Below are positions 52,334 to 60,727 of a stretch of 64,000 bases of DNA, in pieces. Below the pieces are notes generated by a model that searched no databases, was not told the DNA's origin, and saw nothing but the letters and a program-made list of their open reading frames with translations. Source of the stretch: Leisingera sp. NJS204 (lineage in GTDB: Bacteria; Pseudomonadota; Alphaproteobacteria; Rhodobacterales; Rhodobacteraceae); the NCBI RefSeq assembly GCF_004123675.1, contig NZ_CP035420.1:62001-126000 (forward strand), written 5' to 3'. A program made the translations under genes and the position numbers. Numbering within the stretch: position 1 is the stretch's first letter; each line of letters starts with the position of its first letter.

Positions 52334-53317
52334 ATGATGAAATCAGAAAACGCCCCCCGGCTGGCGGTGATCAGCATCAGTGCCGCGGCTGCCTGCTATG
52401 CGGTCTTCGTGCTGGCAACAGGGTTCGGGGATGTGACAGCGGGATTCTCGCAGTTCAGCGTTCTCAGCTGGATCGCCTTGTCCGCGCTCAGCCTGCTGCA
52501 CTTCTTGCTGCGCTTTGCGCGCTGGCAAGTCTACCTGGTCCGGCTCGGCCACCGTATTTCCCTGGGGCCAAGCGCGCTGATCTACCTTAGCGGCTTTGCC
52601 CTGACTACATCGCCGGGGAAGATCGGCGAGGCCTGGCGCGCGGTTTACCTAGGGCCGCGCGGGGTCCCGTTTGCGCATGTGCTGGCCGGTTTTTTTGCCG
52701 AACGCTATACGGACCTTCTGGCAATTGCCATTTTGTCCTGCCTGGCGGTCACACTCTATTCCGGGCCGGCCTGGCCGTTCCTGGCCGGCACCGCCGCCCT
52801 CATCGCACTGCTGCTGGTGCTGCGCTTGCCAGGCCTGCCGCGCAAGGCGGATGCCTGGGCCGAGGCCACGCGGATGCCGCGCCTTGCGGCCCCGCTCAGA
52901 GGCCTGTCCAACATGCTGCGCGCCGCCGCCGATCTCCTATCTCAGAGGATCACTTTGTTTGCCCTGACCGTGGCGCTCGCCGCATGGGGTCTGCATGGCC
53001 TGATCCTCTTTGCCGTAACCGGGCTGCTCGGCTACGAGGCAGGCATGTGGCAGATGATCGGGATTTACGCCTTCGCAATGCTGATCGGTGCCCTGTCGCT
53101 GATCCCGGGCGGTGTCGGGAGTGCGGACGCCACCATGATCCTGATGCTGACCCTCGCCGGTCTCGACGCGCCGGGGGCAGCCGTTGCGACGTTGGTCTGC
53201 CGCGTGCTGACACTCTGGTTTGCGGTTTTGCTCGGGCTGGTCTCGGTCGGGGCTTTGAGCCTGCTTCGGCCTCCGGCGGAAGATCCGGCCGTTCAGCCGC
53301 ACTCTTCCAGCGAGTAA
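52334..53317 (+). CDS. LPG_synthase_TM / AglD-like flippase-domain membrane protein
   Basis: The 327-residue product has seven to eight hydrophobic segments. FARWQVYLVRLGHRISLGPS (about 60-79), YLSGFALTTSPGKIGEAWRA (about 83-102), AERYTDLLAIAIL near 118, and IPGGVGSADATMILMLTLAG (about 255-274) are the hallmarks of the lysylphosphatidylglycerol-synthase transmembrane/UPF0104 family. Members act as lipid or lipid-sugar flippases or helpers. It follows an AftB-like GT-C gene and may deliver its lipid-linked donor to the periplasm (inference). ATG 52334 is preferred. A strong terminator follows at 53370. Confidence 0.88.
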   Translation: MMKSENAPRLAVISISAAAACYAVFVLATGFGDVTAGFSQFSVLSWIALSALSLLHFLLRFARWQVYLVRLGHRISLGPSALIYLSGFALTTSPGKIGEAWRAVYLGPRGVPFAHVLAGFFAERYTDLLAIAILSCLAVTLYSGPAWPFLAGTAALIALLLVLRLPGLPRKADAWAEATRMPRLAAPLRGLSNMLRAAADLLSQRITLFALTVALAAWGLHGLILFAVTGLLGYEAGMWQMIGIYAFAMLIGALSLIPGGVGSADATMILMLTLAGLDAPGAAVATLVCRVLTLWFAVLLGLVSVGALSLLRPPAEDPAVQPHSSSE

Positions 53318-53369
53318 CCGTGCCGCGGCTGCGTGCAGCAAACGGTATAGTTGTTTTTTGAAGCCTGAA

Positions 53370-53402
53370 GCGCGGCAAGGAGTTATTGCCGCGCCTCATT
53401 TT
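53370..53402 (+). terminator. Rho-independent terminator of the 50649-53317 operon
   Basis: GCGCGGCAA (53370-53378) and TTGCCGCGC (53386-53394) form a perfect 9-bp stem with a 7-base loop, followed by CTCATTTTTG. It lies 53 bases after the flippase-like gene and 12 bases before the end of the convergent RTX gene. Confidence 0.88.
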
Positions 53403-53413
53403 TGATCAAGCCC

Positions 53414-56374
53414 CTACGCGAAAGTAAGGTCGATATTTTCGATATTTGCGATATCCAGTGCGATTGTCGAGAAGCTGTAGCTTGATACAACACCATTGGT
53501 GTCATCCGCATTTGCAGCCAGCGACATCAGATAAGCATCAACTTCGACTTGCATCGCAGCAAAGTCCGCAGCAGCCACCTGCACCTCAAGCGTATCGATA
53601 CCTGACTGCCCGTCGATCAGATCGCGCACGCCATCCGCCTGGAAGTCGCGCCAGACAAAAACGTCATCGCCATCACCGCCAAAGGCCCTGTCTGCACCCT
53701 CACCGATACGGTTGATTTCATCATCGCCTTGGCCTGCAAAGATCAGCTCGTTTCCAACATTGCCGTCGATCGTGTCATTGCCGGCGCCCGCGAAAATGAA
53801 GTCGTCGCCCGGATTGGCACTGATGTCGTCATCACCGTCGCCGCCCAGAATCTGGTCATTGTCACCGCTGCCCGCGATCGTGTCATTGCCGCCGCCGCCG
53901 GAAATGAGGTCATTGCCGCGGTTGCCCGACAGATCGTCATCCCCTTCTCCGCCGATGATCGTGTCATCGCCAGCCGAACCTTGGATCGAGTCGTTGCCGC
54001 CCGCCCCGTTGATGCCATCATTGCCGCCGCGGCCAGCGATGGTGTCGCCGCCGCTGCCGCCGATGATGATGTCATCAAGGCCTGAGCCTTCGAAGGTTTC
54101 GCCCCCGTCGCCCAATATCACGGCGCCCGGCGCTGACGCGTCCGGAGCCGCAATATCGCCCAACAGAAGCTCGGCTGTCGCCATCCGGCCCTGGCTGTCA
54201 ACAACGGTATAGCTCACAACGTCAAACCCGCCGGTTGCTTCCGCAGTGGCGGTGTAGGTGATCTGGCCGTCCGGCTCGACTGACGCCGTGCCAAACTGCC
54301 CGTCTGTAACAGACATGACAACCGGCGTGCCGGGGGCCTGACCCGGATTGTCGTTGGCCAGCACGTCAACACTCACGCTGCCGTTCAGTGCTGGCAGATC
54401 AGCGGTATCATCACTGGCCGAAAGGATCAGGGAGGAGATCAGAACGTCCTGATCGTCAAACTGCAGCAGTTCCACATCAATCAACAGGTCTTCACCATCC
54501 GGCCCCGTCACTGTGAGCGAACTTCCGTCCAGTGCATTCAGTGTGATCGTGTAATCCGCAGCCGCACCGCCGAAGATTGCGGTGTCGAAATCGAAACTGC
54601 CGTCGATCGTGTCATTGCCGGCGCCTCCGATGGCTGTGTCATTGCCCCGGCCCAGGTCGATGAAGTCATCGCCGCCGCGCGCATCAACCAGATCATTGCC
54701 GGAGAACCCGCGGAAATTGTCATCCGTGTCGCAGCCGATGAGCACATCATCTACCCCCGACTCGCCGAAGATGTTTCCGCAGGGGCGGATACCGGCATCG
54801 ACATCGCTGGCAGCCTCGCCTTTGCCGATTTCGATTATCTCGACCTTGCCAGCGGCAGTAACATCGGAGTCGATTGTATCATCGCCTCCCTGATCCTGAG
54901 CGACGAAGCCGAAGCCGTCGACCTCAGCAAACAAGACTTCATAAGTGCCCGGCTCCAGGTCAGTGAACGCATAGAAGCCATCGGCATCCGTCGTCGTGGT
55001 GGAAACCTCGCCCGTATCAAGGTTCGTCAAAGTGACTTCTGCGTTGGCCACACCTGGTTCGCCATTGTCAGTATCACTGCCATCCGTGTCTTCGAAATAC
55101 CGGCCTGAGAGCGAGCCGGGCTGCGGGTCGACAACACCCAGGTCGATATCAGTTTCCGTGTTCGCACCAACAGTGATCACACCCGACATGCCGTTTTCAT
55201 CAACATCTGAATCGACCGCATCGTCCGAGCCGGCGTCCTGAATGGTGAATTCGGTGCCGTCAGGCGCCACACCCATGATCTTGTAATCACCGGCTTCAAT
55301 TCCGTCGAACCGGTAGTTCCCATCGGCATCGGTGGTGGTGGTTGCCACGACAACGCCGCCGGCATCAAGCAGCTTGATCGTGACATCAGCCTTGCCAGGC
55401 TCCGGGACCACTTCTTGCTGGTCCTGGCCTTCAAGAACGATGTTATCGATGCGCACATATTCGTAGCCATCGCCCTTGGTCTTGATCGTGATGTCTTCCC
55501 CATTGCTGATGGCAACATCCTTGATGACATAGGTTGAAAAGCCGCCATCATTCGACCCGCCGCCGTCTGAATCGGCATCCAGCCGGATTGCTTCGACTAA
55601 CTGACCATCCACTTTCAGCTTGATCTTGCTTTGGCCGTCGTTTTCATCCTGCACGCGTATCTTTACGTCGTAGACACCGGTTTTGCCGTCAAAGGTGGTG
55701 CACAGCGTGCCGTAGCACCCTGGATAAGCCAGCTTGACAAGCTCACCGCCGGACGCCTGGTTGCCGTCCACCGTCTTAAAGCCGCTCTTGTGCATATTCT
55801 CGGCTTCGATCTTGTAATCGCAACCTGGGATGGTGGTCACCTCCCCGTTAATGCCGTCGCAATCCAAATCGCAGAAAACGGTGCCTGAAATGGATCCCGT
55901 TTCAATTTTGTCACCCGCGCCAAGGCATTTGTAGTCAACCCAGTTACCTTTGACGCCGCAGGTCTTGACCACAGTCAATTCAACCCCGGCCGGGGGAACA
56001 TCATTGTAGAAGGTGAAATAGTCTTCGCCCTGTCCCGGGGCGTCATGGCCTTCAATCTCGATTTCGATCAGGTAATAGGTATTGCCGTCCGAGCCTTTCA
56101 GGACGTGATAGCTTTCGGCATACATCTTCCCGCCTGCCGGTTCACCATCGACATAAGCGTTTTGGCCGTACCTGTCATCCGCGCGTTCGTTACTGTAATA
56201 GTCGCCTGACAAAAAATAGTCGTTGTCTTTTGTAGACAGGCATACCGTGGCGCTTGCCGGCATGCTGAAGGTGTCACCGTACCCAAAGCTGGATCCATTT
56301 CCTCCTTGATCCAAAAGATCTGCTTCGGTAAATGCAGTCCATTCGTAATTCCGGTAATTGTAGGTCACTTTCAC
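53414..56374 (-). CDS. Multidomain secreted protein: CBM6/35-like, SdrD-B-like and RTX repeats
   Basis: The 986-residue, very acidic product lacks a Sec signal. Residues 40-145 form an unnamed domain (DNDYFLSGDYYSNERADDRY; GSDGNTYYLIEIEIEGHDA). About 185-325 resembles a CBM6/35 module (YKIEAENMHKSGFKTVDGNQ; RIDNIVLEG). About 330-540 holds two SdrD-B-like beta domains (TTTTDADGNYRFDGIEAGDY; LSGRYFEDTDGSDTDNGEPG). Residues 540-610 and 770-910 hold RTX repeats (GGNDSIQGSAGDDTIIGGEG), with a cadherin-like unit between (VDVLANDNPG). It is probably exported by a type I system and bound to EPS through the CBM. The start is GTG 56374; GTG 56368 fits the GGGGGA ribosome site better. Confidence 0.85.
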   Translation of the reverse strand: MKVTYNYRNYEWTAFTEADLLDQGGNGSSFGYGDTFSMPASATVCLSTKDNDYFLSGDYYSNERADDRYGQNAYVDGEPAGGKMYAESYHVLKGSDGNTYYLIEIEIEGHDAPGQGEDYFTFYNDVPPAGVELTVVKTCGVKGNWVDYKCLGAGDKIETGSISGTVFCDLDCDGINGEVTTIPGCDYKIEAENMHKSGFKTVDGNQASGGELVKLAYPGCYGTLCTTFDGKTGVYDVKIRVQDENDGQSKIKLKVDGQLVEAIRLDADSDGGGSNDGGFSTYVIKDVAISNGEDITIKTKGDGYEYVRIDNIVLEGQDQQEVVPEPGKADVTIKLLDAGGVVVATTTTDADGNYRFDGIEAGDYKIMGVAPDGTEFTIQDAGSDDAVDSDVDENGMSGVITVGANTETDIDLGVVDPQPGSLSGRYFEDTDGSDTDNGEPGVANAEVTLTNLDTGEVSTTTTDADGFYAFTDLEPGTYEVLFAEVDGFGFVAQDQGGDDTIDSDVTAAGKVEIIEIGKGEAASDVDAGIRPCGNIFGESGVDDVLIGCDTDDNFRGFSGNDLVDARGGDDFIDLGRGNDTAIGGAGNDTIDGSFDFDTAIFGGAAADYTITLNALDGSSLTVTGPDGEDLLIDVELLQFDDQDVLISSLILSASDDTADLPALNGSVSVDVLANDNPGQAPGTPVVMSVTDGQFGTASVEPDGQITYTATAEATGGFDVVSYTVVDSQGRMATAELLLGDIAAPDASAPGAVILGDGGETFEGSGLDDIIIGGSGGDTIAGRGGNDGINGAGGNDSIQGSAGDDTIIGGEGDDDLSGNRGNDLISGGGGNDTIAGSGDNDQILGGDGDDDISANPGDDFIFAGAGNDTIDGNVGNELIFAGQGDDEINRIGEGADRAFGGDGDDVFVWRDFQADGVRDLIDGQSGIDTLEVQVAAADFAAMQVEVDAYLMSLAANADDTNGVVSSYSFSTIALDIANIENIDLTFA

Positions 56375-57153
56375 TTCCCCCGATCAGGCGCAACTCGTTA
56401 CAAAAAACGCCCCGGGGAAAGGCCCGGCTTCCAGGCCGTTTAAACGCATTCCGCAACACAGACTGCCCGCAAAACCGGGTTCGACGAAACCGGCTGCGGC
56501 TCTCACTGAGTAATGGAATTTGTTCATTTCGGCCAAGTACGGCTCGGTCTGTCCCCCGGCAGCGTGTTTTCCCAATTTTGAACCGTCTGAGACAACACTC
56601 CGTTTCAGACGGTCACCATACAAAAACTAAAGCTTATTTTTTTGTCAACTCCAGATCGTTTCCCGGCCAATAAGCGGCGCAAAAGTCCAGCCGGTTTGAG
56701 CGCACTGGCGCCTTGGCCTGCTTGGATCAGTTGGAGGCCCGTTTCCGAAGTGCTCATTGAGGTATATTGCCCGGCTTTGCGCATGGCGGCAGGTGTTTCC
56801 GCTACTCCTGAAGATACAGGCTTGAAGAGGTTGCCTGAGGAGCAAGGCACCGGCCATGCGTTCTGGAGCCAATCGGAGCAGTGACATGGGCAGCCTCTTT
56901 TGGCTGGCTCCTGAACTGATCAGACGGAACGTCTTTATGGCTGCGATCTGCCGGTGCAGGCGGCCATGAGGCAACCGGTAATTGCCTTCGTTCTTTGGGC
57001 GTCACCCCGGACGGGCGGGGGGCGGTGTTGCGCAACTCGGGCAGCGGAAGCTTTTCCTGGGCTGTTTTCCACACCGGAAACACATAAAGAAAACGGGCCC
57101 CGAAAGAGGCCCGTTTCCGTGAAGTCATGCCTGCGCCAGCGGCGCAGTCAAAA
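56375..57153. other. 779-base gap between the CBM/RTX gene and yjbE
   Basis: I find no supportable gene. On the minus strand a perfect TTGACA (56648-56643) in an AT-rich stretch (56620-56648) could be the -35 of the CBM/RTX gene, about 270 bases upstream of it, but the -10 is unclear. The yjbE terminator lies at 57081-57116. Confidence 0.4.
57081..57116 (-). terminator. Intrinsic terminator of the yjbH-yjbF-yjbE operon
   Basis: AAACGGGCC (57091-57099) and GGCCCGTTT (57108-57116) form a perfect 9-bp stem with an 8-base loop. On the minus strand it is followed by TTTCTTTATG. It lies about 40 bases beyond the yjbE stop. Confidence 0.8.
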
Positions 57154-57408
57154 TCAGTTGGTGGTGGTGGTGGTGGTGGTGCCGACTTCGTCGTCGTCAT
57201 TGGCAACCACGCCCAGCACGGCCAGACCAGCCACGGCACCTGCAATGGCGCCAGCGCTCAGCCCGCCGGCAGCACCGATGCCGCCGCCTGCGCCAGCACC
57301 GCCGCCTGCGCCAGCTTCAGCACCGGTGGGCGCCGGAGCGGTCTGGGCCGAAACAGCAGTTGCAGAGGCCAGCGCGGCCAGGGTCAGGGCGGTCAGAATG
57401 GTTTTCAT
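57154..57408 (-). CDS. yjbE: YjbE/GfcA-like small secreted Gly/Ala- and Thr-rich protein
   Basis: The 84-residue product starts at ATG 57408 with AGGAG 7 bases upstream. It has a signal peptide (KTILTALTLAALASATAVSA, cut near residue 21), a Gly/Ala-rich middle and a helix-like GAIAGAVAGLAVLGVVA. It ends in NDDDEVG plus a run of seven Thr and Asn. A short secreted protein with an acidic patch and Thr-rich tail is the layout of E. coli YjbE/GfcA, first gene of the yjbEFGH and gfc capsule operons. Here it is last, after yjbH and yjbF. The Thr run is encoded by a repeated triplet tract (GGT on the plus strand). Exact role unknown. Confidence 0.8.
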   Translation of the reverse strand: MKTILTALTLAALASATAVSAQTAPAPTGAEAGAGGGAGAGGGIGAAGGLSAGAIAGAVAGLAVLGVVANDDDEVGTTTTTTTN

Positions 57409-57582
57409 TTTCAAACTCCTCTGGAGAACTGTGGAAACATGTGTTGAGGCGACCTTATGGGAGGCGGTTTTTCTTTTCAACGTATGGAATAGCCGCAAAA
57501 CTGTTGAAATCCGGTTTGTTCCGCGGATTTTTTCTGCCCGTTGCCGCAAAGCCGCGGGAAACCGGCGGAATCCGCGCGCCGG

Positions 57583-58281
57583 TCACAGCCGCAGCTGGCG
57601 GATCCGCACATATCCGGTCTCCGGTCCGGCCCATTGCCGCGACTGCCAGACCTGATTGCGGCCCGGGCGGGAATCAACCCAGTAATCATTGACCACCACG
57701 CCGCCGCTGCCCTCGCAGCGCTCCTGCAGGCGGCGGGCGGGATGGGTCACCCCGACAATCTCCACCGGCTCCGGGCCCAGGTCCTGCAGGCTGCAGGCCA
57801 TGCTGAGGATCGCCTGGCCGTTGCCCTTGGCGCGCACCGTATAACGCCGCGCGCCGCCGCGTGCCGGGCCCGCCGCGCCGTCCGCAGCCGGCACCTGCGC
57901 CGACAACAGCCCGCCGCCAAGGCCGCGGGTGGCAATCACCATGCCGCTGCGCAAGGCCAGCGAGACATTGTCCTGGGTGCGCCAGACCTCAACCGTGCCG
58001 GGGCTGCTGTCGCGGCGCGTCAGGGCGCGGGTCAGATAAGCCTTGGCATCGCGGTTTTCGATGGTGACCTCGATATAGGCCTGGCTTTGCTTGTCCAAAA
58101 GCGCCCGGGTCAGCTGCACCGGCGGCGGCGCGGCGCTGCGGCGTTTGGTGATCTGCGCGCCCACCGCCCGCAGCACTTCCAGCTCCGCCGGGGTTTTCTC
58201 GGGGCCTTTGGCACAAGCCCCCAGCACCAGCGCCAGCCCGGCCAGCCCGGCCAAGGCAGCGGTTTTCCTGATCATGCTCAT
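57583..58281 (-). CDS. yjbF: YjbF/GfcB family outer-membrane lipoprotein
   Basis: The 232-residue product has a lipoprotein signal (AALAGLAGLALVLGAC, lipobox LGAC with Cys near 23). The rest is a beta-rich domain with VEVWRTQDNVSLALRSGMVI (about 97-116) and TRGLGGGL, the core block of the YjbF/GfcB family. It ends with NDYWVDSRPGRNQVWQSRQW (about 198-217) and GYVRI, also family-typical. It works with YjbH in secreting or holding an extracellular polysaccharide at the outer membrane. ATG 58281 overlaps the yjbH stop (ATGA). Confidence 0.9.
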   Translation of the reverse strand: MSMIRKTAALAGLAGLALVLGACAKGPEKTPAELEVLRAVGAQITKRRSAAPPPVQLTRALLDKQSQAYIEVTIENRDAKAYLTRALTRRDSSPGTVEVWRTQDNVSLALRSGMVIATRGLGGGLLSAQVPAADGAAGPARGGARRYTVRAKGNGQAILSMACSLQDLGPEPVEIVGVTHPARRLQERCEGSGGVVVNDYWVDSRPGRNQVWQSRQWAGPETGYVRIRQLRL

Positions 58282-60494
58282 TCCCAGAACCTCGCGCGCT
58301 GTTCTTCCAGGCTCTTGCGGTGGGCCTCGCGCACCGACCCGTACAGCCGGTCCGGCACCGACACCCGCTGGCCGCCGTCGCGCTGGGTCGGGCGGATGGT
58401 CAGGCCGAAACCGGACCGCGACGGCTTGCCCAAAAGCCAGTCGACGGGGATGCGGAAGCGGAAACCCTTGTCAAAGGAGCCTTCGCCGAAATCCTCGGCC
58501 GAGACATTGGTCAGCGTAAAGAAGGCGCCGATCAGGAAGCCGTTATTGAACTCGCGGTTGAGGCTGAAGGTGCCGCCGTAATCGCCCGCCAGGTAGCGGC
58601 CCGCATCGACCTGCATCAGATAGCCCTTGCCCAGTTCCGCATAGGCCGAGGCATGGCCGGTGAAGGTGCGGTAATCGCGAAAACCAAAGCGCTGATCGAA
58701 ATCGCGCTGCACCACGTAGTTGCCTTCCACCCCCAGGCCGATGCGGCTGTTGACCGGCTTCCACAAGAGCTCGCCCGAGACACCGCCGTACATGCTCTCG
58801 AACAGGCCTGCGGTGGCACGGGCATAAAGATTGCGGCCCGGCTTCCACAGGCGGCTGGCATAGAGGTTTTCCAGGGTGGTGCCGAACTGGGCATATTCGC
58901 GCTGGTCGGTGCGCACATGCGGCAGCACCGAATTGGAGGCGCGGCCGTTTTTCACATTGCCCGCCAGCCGCTGACGGATGGTGCCGGCAATGCGCCAGCC
59001 CGGCGCCGGCGCATAAGAGGCGGCAAAATCAAGCCCGGCATCGAGCCGGAACGGCTGCGCAGGATCGAAATAGGCCGGTTTTGTAAAGGGGCTGACCGAG
59101 GTGGCAAAGGCCGGATACAGCTCACCCGAGAAGATCGCGTCGTCCGGCAGCGGCCCGGCATCGCGGACACCGGCGGCGGCACTCAGCGCATCCGCTGCAT
59201 CCGCGTCAAACTCCAGCGCCTCCAGATCGGAGCGCCGCACCTCCAGCACCGCCAGGCCAAGGCCGCGGCGCACCGGCACCAGGCGGAAGGTCTCAACCGA
59301 AGGCGGCAGCGCCTGGGCCAGCGCCCGGGCGGCCCGGCCTGCGGCCTGCGCCGCCGAGCGGTAGCGCGGGTTGCGGTAGCGCAGCTCGGCTGTGGTGCCG
59401 GTGAGGGTGATCGCCTCCAGCACCAGCCCGTCCGCCTTCAGCGCCTGCGCCGCCAGGTCGCGGACCTTGCGTTTTTTGCTCTCGCTGGCCACCCAGTCCT
59501 GGCTCCAATGGCTGGCTTCCGTGGCCCATTGCGTGCGCGGGATAATGGGATGCGGCGCGGGCACCGCCATCGGGGTCGGCGGGTTGTTCGGGTTCAGCTG
59601 GATCTGCGCATTAAAGCCGATTTCCGAGCCGTAAAGGTAATAGGCGCCCAGCCGCAGCCGGTCGGAATACTGGTATTCCACCCCGTAGTTGACCGAGGAT
59701 TTGCGCTCAAACACGTTTGAGACTTGGGTTTCGGTCACATAGGCGTCGGTGGAATATTCCGCCTTCAGGCTCCAGCGCTCATCCGGCTGCCATTCAAAAC
59801 CGCCAAAGGGCGCGAAATCGCCGCGGAACCACTGGTCGGTGGCCAGCTCGCCGCCGGTGCTGCCGCCCACGAAGGTCGGGCGCACGCCGCCGATATTGCC
59901 AATGGCGCCGCTGCTGCCCAGCCGTCCCCAGCCCAGGCCTGCCGAAAGCTTCAGCCGCCCCGGCGTCTTGCCCCAGCCTAAGGCGGCGCCCTCAAACCGT
60001 TTGGTGGCGACAAAATACTCTGCCGCATAAACCCCGGTGCCGGCAAAATCCTGCAGCCCCATGGTGACCTCGGGCAGCCAGCCGCGCTCGCGCCACAGCC
60101 GGGCGCGCACGTCAAAGCCGCGGTCGTAATAGGTGTCAAAGCCGAACAGCCCCAGATCCTGGATGCCGTTGTAGCGGAACGAGGCGCTGAGCCAGGGCAG
60201 CGCCTGCACGGTGATGTTGTAGCGCGAGGTGCCGCCGAACCAGGAATAGGTGACCGCATACTGGCCGTCGGGCAGCATCTCGGAACTGGGGGTATCGATG
60301 ATCCCCGGCGAGCCGTAAAAGTTGAGGCTCGGCGGCGGCAGCGGCTTCAGCCGCGGTGCGGCACCTTCGGTGCCGGGGGCAGCGCCATGGCCTGCCCGGG
60401 TGATCTCCGGCCCCAGGGCCAGACCCGGCCCGGCCGCCAGGCACAGCAGCGCAGCCGGCGCGGCTCTGCACACAAGTGTCTTGATCGGGATCAC
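58278..60494 (-). CDS. yjbH: YjbH/GfcD family outer-membrane beta-barrel protein
   Basis: The 738-residue product starts at GTG 60494, giving a normal signal peptide (IKTLVCRAAPAALLCLAAGP, then GLALG); the frame open to 60665 has no better start. It begins LNFYGSPGIIDTPSSEMLPD (about 49-68) and GQYAVTYSWF, the YjbH hallmark. Many amphipathic strands follow (YNGIQDLGLFGFDTYYDRGF near 108), a soluble insert (about 310-480), and a C-terminal barrel ending in aromatic residues (RARFWE). YjbH/GfcD proteins take part in capsule or EPS secretion. It is first in a three-gene operon; the yjbG/gfcC gene of E. coli operons is missing. Confidence 0.9.
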   Translation of the reverse strand: MIPIKTLVCRAAPAALLCLAAGPGLALGPEITRAGHGAAPGTEGAAPRLKPLPPPSLNFYGSPGIIDTPSSEMLPDGQYAVTYSWFGGTSRYNITVQALPWLSASFRYNGIQDLGLFGFDTYYDRGFDVRARLWRERGWLPEVTMGLQDFAGTGVYAAEYFVATKRFEGAALGWGKTPGRLKLSAGLGWGRLGSSGAIGNIGGVRPTFVGGSTGGELATDQWFRGDFAPFGGFEWQPDERWSLKAEYSTDAYVTETQVSNVFERKSSVNYGVEYQYSDRLRLGAYYLYGSEIGFNAQIQLNPNNPPTPMAVPAPHPIIPRTQWATEASHWSQDWVASESKKRKVRDLAAQALKADGLVLEAITLTGTTAELRYRNPRYRSAAQAAGRAARALAQALPPSVETFRLVPVRRGLGLAVLEVRRSDLEALEFDADAADALSAAAGVRDAGPLPDDAIFSGELYPAFATSVSPFTKPAYFDPAQPFRLDAGLDFAASYAPAPGWRIAGTIRQRLAGNVKNGRASNSVLPHVRTDQREYAQFGTTLENLYASRLWKPGRNLYARATAGLFESMYGGVSGELLWKPVNSRIGLGVEGNYVVQRDFDQRFGFRDYRTFTGHASAYAELGKGYLMQVDAGRYLAGDYGGTFSLNREFNNGFLIGAFFTLTNVSAEDFGEGSFDKGFRFRIPVDWLLGKPSRSGFGLTIRPTQRDGGQRVSVPDRLYGSVREAHRKSLEEQRARFWE

Positions 60495-60727
60495 GGGAAA
60501 ACCTGCCTTTTGGAACTGCCTCTGGCCGGGTCTCGCTGCCCGGGCTTGCCACCTGTTGCCCTGTTTAGAGCATGATTGGCAAGGCCGGATCAATTGCCAC
60601 GGCCCCGGCGGCGGCAGTTTCACCGCCACTGCAGCCCCAAGGCCGCACATGTGCCGCAGCTGCAATGCGTCCCCGCGCAGGATATACGGGTCTGATTAAG
60701 GGGATATTGTACCGGGGTTTTGCAGGG

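Noticed and set aside
57158-57181. GGT triplet tract as a phase-variation switch
   Set aside because: It encodes the Thr run at the C-terminus of YjbE; triplet changes would not shift the frame, so on/off switching is unlikely.
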